A program made the position numbers and the translations under genes. A stretch of DNA of 64,000 bases from assembly GCF_000585995.1 (NCBI RefSeq), contig NZ_CP007410.1, forward strand, positions 3,995,430-4,059,429, read 5' to 3'. The number at the start of each line of letters is the position of its first letter. Position 1 is the stretch's first letter. The stretch is from Pseudomonas brassicacearum (GTDB lineage Bacteria; Pseudomonadota; Gammaproteobacteria; Pseudomonadales; Pseudomonadaceae). Positions 1 to 8,595 of this stretch are shown piece after piece. The notes beneath the pieces are model-generated. The model did no database searches, was not told the origin of the DNA, and saw only the letters and a program-made list of their open reading frames with translations.

Positions 1-1755
1 CTCTACGCAGACCAGGAGCCGATCACGGGACCGCTGACCTTCGCCGATGCGTTGGCGCGCTCGCTCAAGTACAACCTTGACTACCGCCTGAAGCTGATGG
101 AGTCCGCCCTCGCGGCTGGGCTGCACGACGTGTCGCGCTACGACATGCTGCCCAAGATGCTGGTCTCGGCCGGCTACGCCTCGCGCAGCAACGAGTCCGG
201 CGGTACCAGCGTGGGCATCGAGACCCACACCGTTTCGTTGATCCCCTCCTCCTCTGTCGAACGCGACCGCACGCTGGCCAGCGCCGAGTTTTCCTGGAAC
301 CTGCTGGACTTTGGCGTCAGTTATTACCGGGCCAAGCAAAGTGCCGACCAGTATCTGATTGCAGAGGAGCGCCGTCGGCGTGTGATGCAAACCGTCCTGC
401 AAGACTTGCGCACGTCCTACTGGCGTGCCCTGGGCGCCCAGCGCCTCGAAAGCCAGGCCGACGATTTACTTGACCGCGTGCGCGTCGCCTTGGGTAAATC
501 CCGGGAAGCCGAAATACAGGGATTGCTGCCTCCAGCCCAGGCCCTGGCTTATCAAAGTGCCTTGTTGGATGCGACCACCTTGCTCAACGCTCGACGCCAG
601 GACCTGGAGTTCGCCAAACGCGAACTGGCGGCGCTGATGAGCATCCCGCCGGGCAGCCAATTCACCTTGGCTGAAGAAAGCGAACCGTCGCTGCCCGGCG
701 TCCCTCCCGACATTGCCAAGCTGGAGGAAATTGCCCTGCAGGCGCGCCCTGAATTGCGCGAAGAGGACTACCGCAAACGCATTTCAGCCGACGAAGCCCG
801 GCGCCAGCTATTGGCCCTGCTGCCCAGTCTTGGCATCAATATCAACAGCCAGTACGACTCCAACAAATACCTCTACAACAACAGTTGGGTCGACAGCGGC
901 GTGCAACTCAGCGCCAATCTGTTCAGGCTGGCCGCCATTCCGGCCACGCAAAAGGCCAGTGAATCGCAAGAAAAGACCGACAACGCTCGGCGCCTGGCGC
1001 TGTCGATGGCGGTGCTGACGCAGGTACGCATTTCGGTCGAGCGCTACAAACTCGCCCTGGTCGATTTCGACCTGGCCGATCAATCAAGCCAGGTCGATCA
1101 GCGCATGGCCAAGTTCGCCCGGGCTTCGCTGACCTCGCGTACCGACTCCGAGCTGGAAGTGATCCGCACCGAAACCCGCGCCCTGCTCGCACAGTTCCAG
1201 CGTTACTCGGCCTATGCCACCGCGCAAACCGCATTCGGGCGCATCTATAACTCCTTGGGCCTGGACGTGCTGCCCGAAAACGTCGACGACTCCAGCAACC
1301 TGCGGCAGCTTTCGCAACAACTGCAAAAAAGCCTGAGCAGCTCAGAGCGACAGGCTTTCACCACGGCGATAGGTGACCTGCCGTCCCAGCAACCGCTGGC
1401 CATCCGCCTTGAATACTCAGGCGATGCTCAAGCGACCAAGGGCATGCTCGAAGTGGCTCGCCAGGCGCTCAAACGCAACCAGTTCGTGCTCACCGAGCAG
1501 GACCCGCAGGCGCCCACGCTGGTCTTGCAACTCCATATCTCCAACGTTCAGGACGGCATCCGGCGCGGCCGATGGCGTGTCAGCCTGCTCCGTGCCGATG
1601 GCAGTGTGGCAGGCACCAGTGACTACCAAAGCACGTTGCGGGCCCAGCCGGATAACGATTCATTGAACGCGTTCTGCGAAGCCGCCACGGTGGCGGAAAT
1701 GCCGAACTTGCGAGAGTGGTTGAAATCAGCCTCCATACAGGTCGCCTCGAAATGA
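1..1755 (+). CDS. TolC-family outer membrane factor, 5' truncated by window edge
   Basis: The frame is open to base 1, so the N-terminus and any signal peptide lie outside the window; the first in-frame start codon (TTG at 52) falls inside the domain and is not the real start. The visible part shows the outer-membrane-factor pattern of long amphipathic helices (around LTFADALARSLKYN and the Arg/Gln/Ala-rich stretches) alternating with short strand pairs such as SAEFSWNLLDFGVSYY and GVQLSANLFRLA. Such proteins form the outer-membrane and periplasmic tunnel of tripartite exporters. After the second helical repeat there are about 120 extra C-terminal residues (roughly residue 440 onward, including LVLQLHISNVQ and RGRWRVSLLRADGS) that I cannot assign and that canonical TolC proteins lack. 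Its stop overlaps the next start (ATGA at 1752-1755), so it is co-translated with the adaptor genes downstream. Confidence 0.85.
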   Translation, partial: LYADQEPITGPLTFADALARSLKYNLDYRLKLMESALAAGLHDVSRYDMLPKMLVSAGYASRSNESGGTSVGIETHTVSLIPSSSVERDRTLASAEFSWNLLDFGVSYYRAKQSADQYLIAEERRRRVMQTVLQDLRTSYWRALGAQRLESQADDLLDRVRVALGKSREAEIQGLLPPAQALAYQSALLDATTLLNARRQDLEFAKRELAALMSIPPGSQFTLAEESEPSLPGVPPDIAKLEEIALQARPELREEDYRKRISADEARRQLLALLPSLGININSQYDSNKYLYNNSWVDSGVQLSANLFRLAAIPATQKASESQEKTDNARRLALSMAVLTQVRISVERYKLALVDFDLADQSSQVDQRMAKFARASLTSRTDSELEVIRTETRALLAQFQRYSAYATAQTAFGRIYNSLGLDVLPENVDDSSNLRQLSQQLQKSLSSSERQAFTTAIGDLPSQQPLAIRLEYSGDAQATKGMLEVARQALKRNQFVLTEQDPQAPTLVLQLHISNVQDGIRRGRWRVSLLRADGSVAGTSDYQSTLRAQPDNDSLNAFCEAATVAEMPNLREWLKSASIQVASK

Positions 1756-2513
1756 GCCTCCGATACCGTTGTCTTTCATTGTTCATGCTGACCGGCCCGT
1801 TGCTCGGCTTGGCGGTAGCGGGTCAATCGGCCTGGGCTCAAACCGAAGCCGACGCCGGCGTGCGCGTGTTGCTGGTGGCCGATCAGGAAACCACCCTGGC
1901 CAGCCAACTGGTGGGTCGGGTGCGTGCGGTCAACGCGTCGCTGGGCTCGGCATTCCGCAAGGGCGACGTGCTCGTCAGTTTCGACTGTGACGAACAGGTC
2001 GCCCGCCTGAAGATGGCCCAGGCCGACCTGAGTTCCGCGAAAGAATCCCATGACGCCAAACTGCGCCTGCAAGGGTTGCAGTCGGCCGGCGAGGTGGAGG
2101 TCTCACTGGCGGCCAGCGCGGCGGAAAAAGCCTCTGCCCAGGTCGCCCAGTACCGTGCCCAGCAACAACAATGCACGGTCCTGGCGCCGTTTGACGGGCG
2201 TGTGGTCAAGGTACAGGTCAAGGCCTTCCAGGGCGTTAACCTGGGCCAGCCCTTGCTCGACATCATCAGCAATGGGCCGCTGAAGATGCGCGTTAACGTG
2301 CCCTCCAAATGGCTGGCCTGGCTCAAACCCAAGCAGACCTTCCAGGTTGATCTGGGGGAAACCGGCAAACGCTATCCAGCCAGGATCAAAGCCATCAACG
2401 CTCAAGTCGATGCGGTCAGCCAGACCATCGAGCTTGAGGGGGTGATCGAAGGTCAGCCGACTGATTTGCTGGCGGGGATGAGTGGCACCGCGTTATTTGA
2501 AGCTCCGAAATGA
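1752..2513 (+). CDS. HlyD/MFP-type periplasmic adaptor protein
   Basis: This 253-residue membrane-fusion protein probably bridges the inner-membrane part of the exporter to the TolC-type tunnel. The ATG at 1752 is chosen because it overlaps the previous stop (ATGA) and starts a clear signal peptide (basic start, hydrophobic core, cleavage near GQSAWA). The frame also opens upstream, but that part is coding sequence of the TolC gene. Two lipoyl-type halves are visible: QLVGRVRAVN...FRKGDVLVSFD after the signal peptide, and CTVLAPFDGRVVKVQVKAFQGV after a helical hairpin rich in Ala, Gln and Glu. A beta-barrel domain follows (PLKMRVNVPSKWL onward). It is short for an RND adaptor but normal for this kind of cluster. 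The next gene overlaps it by four bases. Confidence 0.85.
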   Translation: MSLRYRCLSLFMLTGPLLGLAVAGQSAWAQTEADAGVRVLLVADQETTLASQLVGRVRAVNASLGSAFRKGDVLVSFDCDEQVARLKMAQADLSSAKESHDAKLRLQGLQSAGEVEVSLAASAAEKASAQVAQYRAQQQQCTVLAPFDGRVVKVQVKAFQGVNLGQPLLDIISNGPLKMRVNVPSKWLAWLKPKQTFQVDLGETGKRYPARIKAINAQVDAVSQTIELEGVIEGQPTDLLAGMSGTALFEAPK

Positions 2514-3886
2514 ACGCCCAAGCCACGCCTGTAAACCCCGTCGCGGTGCTGCTGCATCTGGAACAACGCGCCCAAGAGGCTCGCAGCACCGCAGAACTGG
2601 GTTTCGTGATGGTCAACGAAACCTGGCAGCTTTTGCGCTATCGCCAGGCATTTATCTTCGTCAGCGACGTGCTGGGCAAACCGGCCCTGAGCAATGTCTC
2701 GAGCCTGGCCGTACTGCCGGAGGAATCGCCGTTTACCGTTTGGCTCAAACGCCTGGCCCATCATCTTTGGCGGCCATCCGCGGCAACGGGTGATTCGGCC
2801 CTTTTGCCCACTGTGCGCCTATGGCACGTCTCGGAGCTTACGGAAAGCTTCGCTGAGGGCTGGGCCGAGTGGATGCCGACGCATCTCCTATGCCTGCAAC
2901 TGCCCGGTCGAGACAATTCGCGCCGCGGCATGCTGCTGCTTGCCTGCGACACCGAGCCAGACGAACACACCCAGGCGCTGCTCGCCCGGCTGGGGCAAAC
3001 CTATGCGTACTGCCTCGCGGCGCTGACGGACAAGCGCCCCACCCTCGGTGCTCGCTGGCAAACCTGGCGACGACGCCCGTTGCGTATTTTCGGATTGGGT
3101 TGCGCCGTCGCCCTGGCCTGTCTGTTCCCGGTCCGCCTGAGTGCCCTGGCGCCGGCCGAGATCGAAGCACACAACGCCATGGCCATTGCGGCCCCTCAAG
3201 ACGGCGTGGTGCGTGAGTTCCTGGTCCAGCCCAACCAGATGGTGAAAAAGGACCAGCCGCTGTTCAGCCTGGATGACACGACCCTGCGCAATCGCCGCGC
3301 AGTGGCGCGGCAAGCGCTGGAAGTCGCCCGCTCCGAAGCACTTCTCGCGGCTCAAAAAGCCTTCGACAACACACAAAGCAAAGGTGAATTGGCCGCCCTG
3401 AATGGGCAAGTGCAGGAGAAACAGGCTGAGGTCACCTGGATCGATGAAATGCTCGAGCGCAACAGCGTTCGGGCGCCACGGGACGGCATCGCGATTTTTG
3501 GCGACAGCAATGACTGGGTCGGCAAACCCGTGGTCACGGGCGAACGCATCATCCAGCTCGCCGACCCGCAAGATGCCGGGGTGTTGGTCTGGCTGCCGGT
3601 GGCCAATGCCATCAATCTCGATGCCGGCTCCGAGATTCGTCTGTTCCTGCACGTGGCGCCGCTGTCACCGCTGACCGCCAGCCTGGTCCAGACCAGCTAC
3701 CAAGCCACCCTGTCGCCGGACAACATCCCCTCCTATCGGATTCGCGGGCAATTCCAGGGCGACGCCAGCCAGCTGGCGCGGATCGGTCTCAAAGGCACCG
3801 CCAAGCTCTACGGCGAACAGGTGCCGTTGATTTACTACGTCCTACGGCGTCCTTTGGCCGCATTACGTGAATGGAGCGGTCTGTGA
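2510..3886 (+). CDS. HlyD-family adaptor with a cytoplasmic GAF-like N-terminal domain
   Basis: This 458-residue protein has three parts. Residues 1-190 lack a signal peptide and resemble a GAF-like alpha/beta fold (for example TAELGFVMVNETWQLLRYRQAFIF). Residues 191-212 are one membrane helix (LRIFGLGCAVALACLF). Residues 215-458 are a HlyD-type adaptor: IAAPQDGVVREFLVQPNQMVKKDQPLFSLDD is the first lipoyl half, then a coiled coil, then NSVRAPRDGIAIFGD as the second half. This orientation puts the N-terminal domain in the cytoplasm and the adaptor in the periplasm. The gene overlaps its upstream neighbour by four bases and its downstream neighbour as well, so the four-gene set is one translational unit. 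The GAF-like call rests on pattern only; the HlyD part is secure. Confidence 0.8.
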   Translation: MNAQATPVNPVAVLLHLEQRAQEARSTAELGFVMVNETWQLLRYRQAFIFVSDVLGKPALSNVSSLAVLPEESPFTVWLKRLAHHLWRPSAATGDSALLPTVRLWHVSELTESFAEGWAEWMPTHLLCLQLPGRDNSRRGMLLLACDTEPDEHTQALLARLGQTYAYCLAALTDKRPTLGARWQTWRRRPLRIFGLGCAVALACLFPVRLSALAPAEIEAHNAMAIAAPQDGVVREFLVQPNQMVKKDQPLFSLDDTTLRNRRAVARQALEVARSEALLAAQKAFDNTQSKGELAALNGQVQEKQAEVTWIDEMLERNSVRAPRDGIAIFGDSNDWVGKPVVTGERIIQLADPQDAGVLVWLPVANAINLDAGSEIRLFLHVAPLSPLTASLVQTSYQATLSPDNIPSYRIRGQFQGDASQLARIGLKGTAKLYGEQVPLIYYVLRRPLAALREWSGL

Positions 3887-6057
3887 GTGAGCACGACTTC
3901 ATAGCCATGCTGCCGGCGCCTTCCACCGGCGCAATGGCAGACGATTCGAGCATCGAGCTGCCGGAACACTTGCCTGCGATACGGGAGGACTTGCGCCTGA
4001 TTCCGGCGGCTACGCAACGCGATGGCTCGCCGGCCTGGATGATTCAGGATCCGGTCGGAAACCGTTTCTTCACTATCGGCTGGCTCGAATTCGAGATGCT
4101 GTCGCGCTGGTCCCTGGGCAGCCCGACCGAGTTACTGGACGCACTGGCGGCGCAAACGCCCTTGCACGTCAGCCGGGCGGAGCTGGCCGCTTTATTGACC
4201 TTCCTCAGTCGCCATCAGTTGCTGCATATCAGCGACATGACCGGCACCCGACGCCTGGAAGAAATGGCCAGGCAACGCCAGCACACGGGCTGGCAATGGT
4301 TGCTGCACAACTACCTGTTCATGCGGATACCGCTCTGGCGTCCACAACGCTTGCTGCAAAAAACCTTGCCCTGGGTCGCGCCCTTGTTCAGCAGGACGTT
4401 TCTAGGGGGTGTTGCCATCGCTATCCTGCTTGGCCTGTTCCTCGTCGGGCAGCAGTGGGACGTGTTCGTTGCCAGCTTCCAGCAAAGTCTTTCCCCCGAA
4501 GGATTGGTCGGGTACCTGATAGCGCTGGCCGTTACCAAATGCCTCCACGAGCTTGGACACGCCTATACCGCCACCCGTTATGGCGTGCGGGTCGCGCACA
4601 TGGGCGTGGCGTTTCTCGTGCTGTGGCCGGTGCTCTACACCGACACCAGCGAGTCATGGAAACTGGCCGACCGACGTCAGCGCTTTCACATTGCCGGTGC
4701 CGGCATTCTCGTGGAGCTGATCATCGCGGGGCTTGCCACCCTGGGCTGGGGGCTGTGCGAAAACCCGATGCTCAAAAGTGCCCTGTTCTTTCTCGCCACC
4801 ACCAGTTGGATGATTTCGCTGGCCCTTAACGCCAGCCCGTTCATGCGCTTTGATGGTTACTTCTTGCTGTCCGACCGGCTCGACCTGCCGAACCTTCATG
4901 AACGTTCAGGGGCATTGGCGCAAGCCTGGATGCGCCGTCGCCTATTGTCCTGGGACGAACCAGACCCCGAAGTCCTGCCCTCGCGCCTGCGGCATTTCCT
5001 CATCCTCTTTGCCGTGATCACCCGAATCTATCGCCTGGTGGTCTTTCTCGGGATCGCCGTCGCGGTGTACTACCTGTTTTTCAAGGCGCTGGGCATCTTC
5101 CTGTTTCTGGTTGAAATTTCCTGGTTCGTCATAATGCCGATCCAACGTGAACTGAAGGTCTGGTGGCGCCGCCGCAAGGAAATACCCGTGCGCCGTGGCC
5201 GCGTACTTTTGCTCGGTCTCGGCGCGCTGATGCTGATGGCGGCCCTGCCCTGGAGTAGCCAAGTGCAAGCGCCGGCATGGCTGCATGCGGAAGTCCAATA
5301 CACGCTCTACAGCCCTATGCCTGCAAAGCTGCTGGAAATGCCGCCAGCCGGGCAAAGAGTCGAAGCCGATGCCGTCCTGGCCGTTCTCGACTCTGCGCAA
5401 ATACGTGACAGGGTCGACCGGTCACGCAAGGCCGCCCTCGCGTTGCGCGCACAATTGGACGGGCTGACAGGGGCGGCCAACGGGGCAGAAAAATATGCCT
5501 CGATTGCCAATCAGCTCAGCCGCCAGCAAGCCGAATCAGCGGCGCAATCAGCCGAGCTTCAACGCCTGACGCTACGCGCCCCAATGGCGGGCATGCTCAC
5601 GGATGTCGACCCCTCCGTGCAGCCTGGCGTCTGGGTCAAACCCAATCAGCCGTTGGGGGTACTGGTCAATCCTGATAGCTGGACGGTGGAAGCCTTCGTC
5701 CGTCAACAGGACCTGTCACGGCTGACCCTTGGCGCCCGTGCGCGTTTTTATGCCCACGGTGACAGCGGCAGCGCCCTCGAAGGCAAAGTGATCAGCATCG
5801 ATGATTCACGGACTCAAAACGTACCTCACCTCATGCTGAGCACGGCCTATGGTGGACCGATTGCGGTTTCCGGCAAGTCGGACAGCAACCTGCAGGTTCG
5901 TGACGCGCTCTACCGGGTCAGAATCAAGCTGGGCGCCCCGCCCGCTCAAATGATGATGCGCCTGGGCAACGTTTCGATAGAGGCTACCCGCGCCAGCCCG
6001 GTTACCGAGTTATTCACCGATACGTTGTCGATCCTGGTGAGGGAAAGCGGTTTTTAA
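3883..6057 (+). CDS. PqqD-like / M50 site-2 protease / HlyD fusion membrane protein
   Basis: This is a 724-residue fusion. The GTG at 3883 is preferred over the ATG at 3871 because GGAG lies six bases upstream and GTGA overlaps the previous stop. Domain order: about 30-115, a PqqD-like winged-helix region (LRLIPAATQRDG...MIQDP...NRFFTIGWLEFEML); about 135-450, a multi-helix M50 metalloprotease domain with zinc motif HELGH (near residue 224) and distal motif NASPFMRFDGY (near 320), both intact; about 460-724, a periplasmic HlyD-type adaptor region (YSPMPAKLLEMPPAGQRVEADAVLAVLD; LTLRAPMAGMLTDVDPSVQPGVWV). Related M50 fusions occur near genes for peptide or large-adhesin export, so proteolysis of, or passage for, an exported peptide is a reasonable inference. 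The substrate is not visible in the window. The domain calls are firmer than the role. Confidence 0.82.
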   Translation: MSEHDFIAMLPAPSTGAMADDSSIELPEHLPAIREDLRLIPAATQRDGSPAWMIQDPVGNRFFTIGWLEFEMLSRWSLGSPTELLDALAAQTPLHVSRAELAALLTFLSRHQLLHISDMTGTRRLEEMARQRQHTGWQWLLHNYLFMRIPLWRPQRLLQKTLPWVAPLFSRTFLGGVAIAILLGLFLVGQQWDVFVASFQQSLSPEGLVGYLIALAVTKCLHELGHAYTATRYGVRVAHMGVAFLVLWPVLYTDTSESWKLADRRQRFHIAGAGILVELIIAGLATLGWGLCENPMLKSALFFLATTSWMISLALNASPFMRFDGYFLLSDRLDLPNLHERSGALAQAWMRRRLLSWDEPDPEVLPSRLRHFLILFAVITRIYRLVVFLGIAVAVYYLFFKALGIFLFLVEISWFVIMPIQRELKVWWRRRKEIPVRRGRVLLLGLGALMLMAALPWSSQVQAPAWLHAEVQYTLYSPMPAKLLEMPPAGQRVEADAVLAVLDSAQIRDRVDRSRKAALALRAQLDGLTGAANGAEKYASIANQLSRQQAESAAQSAELQRLTLRAPMAGMLTDVDPSVQPGVWVKPNQPLGVLVNPDSWTVEAFVRQQDLSRLTLGARARFYAHGDSGSALEGKVISIDDSRTQNVPHLMLSTAYGGPIAVSGKSDSNLQVRDALYRVRIKLGAPPAQMMMRLGNVSIEATRASPVTELFTDTLSILVRESGF

Positions 6058-6304
6058 CAGCATTGCAGTTTCAGCACAGCACTACTGCCGCGCGCACAAA
6101 GAACTGGATAAAGACTCTTCAAGCATGTTGTTGCGTGATACCTGCTAGCAGAAACACCGATTGGTCTGGAGAGCAATTTTGCTCTTATCTTCTATTTACG
6201 CATCTAAAAAAATATGAGGCTGCAGCGCTAAGTTCAGCCTGAAAACCGTATTCGATGTGTAGCGAGATAAAAACAATTAACCCTTACCAAACGCGAGCGC
6301 CCTC

Positions 6305-7033
6305 ATGATTAAAATCCTAGCCGCTGTACGCCGAAAACCCGGAATGACCCATGCTGAGTTTTTGGAATATATCGAGCACGAGCATGGAAGAATCGCCAAG
6401 GCCAAACCCCTAGGGGTCAAGCGATACGTGCAAAATCATGTTATCGACTCCGCTTTCGGCGTTGACGCCGACATCGCCTACACACAAACATTTCACAGAG
6501 ACTCGATCACCGAGTTATTTTTTGCCGACATGCCAGGTTTAATTCAGACCTTCAGCGATCCCTATACCCAACAAACCACTGGGCCTGATGCAGAAAACTT
6601 CGCTGATCTTTCGCAACAAGCCGCTCAATTGATGGACGAAGTGGAGACATCCACTGACGGTACCGCCCGTCTTCAATGGAAGGCGATGGTCTTCATCAAA
6701 AAGAATCCGGCGGTGACGCTGGATACTTTCTTTACCGCCTGGGATCTGGCCCACGACGCCATAGCCGATCAGCATCCAGACTTCCAACAGGCGCTACGTA
6801 GGCATGTCCGCTCCAAGTATCTTCCCGAGGGTGACAGAGTGACCGCTTACTTCGGGCCAAACGTGGCGGTCTACGAAGGTGTTTCCAGCATGTGGTTTGC
6901 AAACGAAGCCGATCTTTCGCTCTTTCGTCAGTATCAGAGAGCACTGTTCCAAAGACTTTCTGATAAAGGGGTCGCAGCGTCGTCAGAATCTTTCTTCGTG
7001 TACGTTAAAGAGGTTGTGATTCTGGATCTCTAG
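6305..7033 (+). CDS. EthD-domain protein (tandem dimeric alpha/beta barrel)
   Basis: This 242-residue protein carries two copies of the EthD/ferredoxin-like fold: residues 1-105 (MIKILAAVRRKPGMTHAEFLEYIEHEHG) and residues 125-240 (KAMVFIKKNPAVTLDTFFTAWDLAHDAI). The 'PGMT-EF--Y---HG' opening is typical of EthD proteins, which are seen beside monooxygenase and ring-modifying genes and include cyclases and decarboxylases of polyketide pathways. No signal peptide or metal motif is visible. It is monocistronic, has its own upstream gap (6058-6304) and ends at a strong bidirectional hairpin, facing the FAD monooxygenase gene. It probably acts on an intermediate of the neighbouring pathway; the reaction is unknown. 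Confidence 0.72.
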   Translation: MIKILAAVRRKPGMTHAEFLEYIEHEHGRIAKAKPLGVKRYVQNHVIDSAFGVDADIAYTQTFHRDSITELFFADMPGLIQTFSDPYTQQTTGPDAENFADLSQQAAQLMDEVETSTDGTARLQWKAMVFIKKNPAVTLDTFFTAWDLAHDAIADQHPDFQQALRRHVRSKYLPEGDRVTAYFGPNVAVYEGVSSMWFANEADLSLFRQYQRALFQRLSDKGVAASSESFFVYVKEVVILDL

Positions 7034-7053
7034 AGCGAGTCGCAGTAGGACAG

Positions 7054-7098
7054 CTCTTCGTGGATGGGGTAGCCTGGCCTCCCCATCCAACCGAAGAG
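7054..7098. terminator. Bidirectional hairpin between converging genes
   Basis: An inverted repeat pairs CTCTTCG (7054-7060) with CGAAGAG (7092-7098) and TGGATGGGG (7061-7069) with CCCCATCCA (7081-7089), around an 11-base loop and with only two unpaired bases (7090-7091). It lies exactly between the converging genes ending at 7033 and 7107, the expected place for a shared terminator. There is no long T-run on either side. Confidence 0.7.
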
Positions 7099-7106
7099 TC
7101 GATCGT

Positions 7107-8240
7107 TCAGATTGGCTCAGCCAACGTCGCCATGGAGTCACCCATGATCTGAGCATGCTCCTGCTTGTCACCGCCGCTTTTTTCGATCTCGCACAATCGT
7201 GCAGAATTCTCGACCACCAGTTGGCAACGCTCCCAACGCCGTGCTTCAAACCGGCTCAGGGCAACCTGTAGATCGCCATCGGCGAACAGCTCTTCGGCGA
7301 GCACGATGGCACTCTCGATGCCAATTCCGGCCCCGGAGGCCAGATGGGGCGTGGTGGCATGCACCGTATCCCCAATCATCACGATGCGGCCCTTGTGCCA
7401 TGGCAACGGTACCAACAGATTGGCCAGCGGACGATAGTCGATATTGGCGCCCGGCTCGTACAGTTGCGGCACAAGCGCTTGCAAGATCGGGGCTGGGAAC
7501 TCACCCAGCAGACGCGCCATTTCGCTTGCCCAATTGGCCGGGTCAATCCACTCGGAAAACTCGCGATTTTCCATGAGGAACATATACATATGCGTTGAGG
7601 AGATCGGGTTGACACCGACCTTGGTGCGTCCCAACCAATGGCTGGGACGTACAATTTCCTGCGGACGCTTCAGCACTGCACGCCAGACGCTCTGGTGAAT
7701 GGGTTTTGGCGAAGGGGCTTGCGGGAAAAACTCCTTTCGCACCCGCGAATGCACGCCATCGGCGGCAATGACCAGGTCATAACGCCCGGAGGTCCCGTCG
7801 GTGAAACTCACCTCGATGCCATCCCCCTGCTCGACGATGCTGTCGAACGTAATACCAAGGCGTACGTGAGTCCCCACCTCCCGCGTCTTGTCGGCAAAAA
7901 TTCGAGCCAGCACGGGGCGCAGGATGCCACCGCCACAGGGAATCTGTTTATGACTGACCGGAGGTCGAAGCGCCAACTGCACGATCAGGTCGCCTGCCGG
8001 TGAAAACACATCGAAATCGGTGGACAGATACCCTTCCTCGGCGACCCTTCCAAGGATGCCAACGGTATCAAGCGCTCTTAACGTGGGGCCGCTAAGCGTA
8101 ATGCCAGCCCCCAGGGGACACCACAAGGGGTCTATTTCCACCAGATCCACTTCGACGCCCTGTCGGGCAAGCTGGATAGCCGCTGTCATACCGGAAAAAC
8201 CGCCTCCGATAACCAGGACCTTATTGACTGCTGCAATCAT
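7107..8240 (-). CDS. FAD-dependent aromatic monooxygenase (PHBH/UbiH family)
   Basis: A flavoprotein hydroxylase of about 377 residues, likely using NAD(P)H and O2 to hydroxylate an aromatic or quinone-like substrate. Visible motifs: the Rossmann GGGFSG near residue 13, the second FAD/NADPH motif YDLVIAADGVHSRVR near 155, and the GD motif GRIVMIGDTVHATTPHLASGAG near 290. All are intact. The ATG at 8240 is preferred over GTG 8243 because AGGAG then lies six bases upstream. It is a paralogue of the enzyme at 26840-27964 (shared GDxVHATTPHL region and C-terminal AEPI). An A-rich AATAAGAATAA motif precedes its ribosome site and a 39-bp dyad lies about 155 bases upstream, pointing to Crc/Hfq and LysR-type control. 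The substrate is unknown. Confidence 0.85.
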   Translation of the reverse strand: MIAAVNKVLVIGGGFSGMTAAIQLARQGVEVDLVEIDPLWCPLGAGITLSGPTLRALDTVGILGRVAEEGYLSTDFDVFSPAGDLIVQLALRPPVSHKQIPCGGGILRPVLARIFADKTREVGTHVRLGITFDSIVEQGDGIEVSFTDGTSGRYDLVIAADGVHSRVRKEFFPQAPSPKPIHQSVWRAVLKRPQEIVRPSHWLGRTKVGVNPISSTHMYMFLMENREFSEWIDPANWASEMARLLGEFPAPILQALVPQLYEPGANIDYRPLANLLVPLPWHKGRIVMIGDTVHATTPHLASGAGIGIESAIVLAEELFADGDLQVALSRFEARRWERCQLVVENSARLCEIEKSGGDKQEHAQIMGDSMATLAEPI

Positions 8241-8253
8241 CACGCTCTCCTAA

Positions 8254-8264
8254 TTATTCTTATT
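8254..8264 (-). promoter_or_regulatory. Crc/Hfq-type A-rich motif before FAD monooxygenase
   Basis: Read on the minus strand this is AATAAGAATAA, two overlapping copies of AAnAAnAA directly 5' of the AGGAG ribosome site of the gene starting at 8240. In Pseudomonas such motifs near a start are targets of Hfq/Crc catabolite repression. The motif is seen; the regulation is inferred. Confidence 0.5.
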
Positions 8265-8393
8265 TCAATCGGGCTGACATTGCATTGCGCACCGACGAGT
8301 TCAGCGGCGCTATCGACCGGGGCTGAAGCTCATGAAATTCCGGCTCACATGCCGGATCAAGGAAGAGACTATCGAATTGGGTATCCGCGCTGA

Positions 8394-8432
8394 AATCGCA
8401 TTCCACAATCCGAGGTATCGCTGACGGTGATG
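8394..8432. promoter_or_regulatory. 39-bp dyad operator, copy E
   Basis: Matches AATCGC-N7-GATAC-N3-GTATC-N7-GCGATA as AATCGC, AATCC, GTATC and GTGATG at exactly the same spacings; the left outer arm and right inner arm are perfect, the others partial. It lies upstream of the FAD monooxygenase (start 8240). It is the most diverged of the five copies apart from the one at 32818. Confidence 0.55.
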
Positions 8433-8595
8433 GGTGTCGCGAGTGAGCCTGTGCGATGACTCGGGGGCCTGCCCTTGCGGCAGAACCAGGCGTTTTCAGC
8501 CTGCGCCAGGCAACTTGTCTGCGCAGATAAATATCGGAGGCCGATGAAGTACGGTTCATGCAAACCACCCTCCATCGCCCCCTGGCTACGTCAGT

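Larger units (their letters stand above)
8241..8595. other. Intergenic region upstream of the 7107-8240 monooxygenase
   Basis: This 355-base stretch separates the aldehyde dehydrogenase end from the FAD monooxygenase start. It holds the A-rich motif (8254-8264) and one 39-bp dyad copy (8394-8432). The short open frames inside it lack a ribosome site and any protein-like composition, so no gene is called. Confidence 0.6.

Noticed and set aside
8260..8568. Possible 102-codon gene between ALDH and FAD monooxygenase
   Set aside because: No ribosome site, atypical composition, and it overlaps the dyad operator at 8394-8432.
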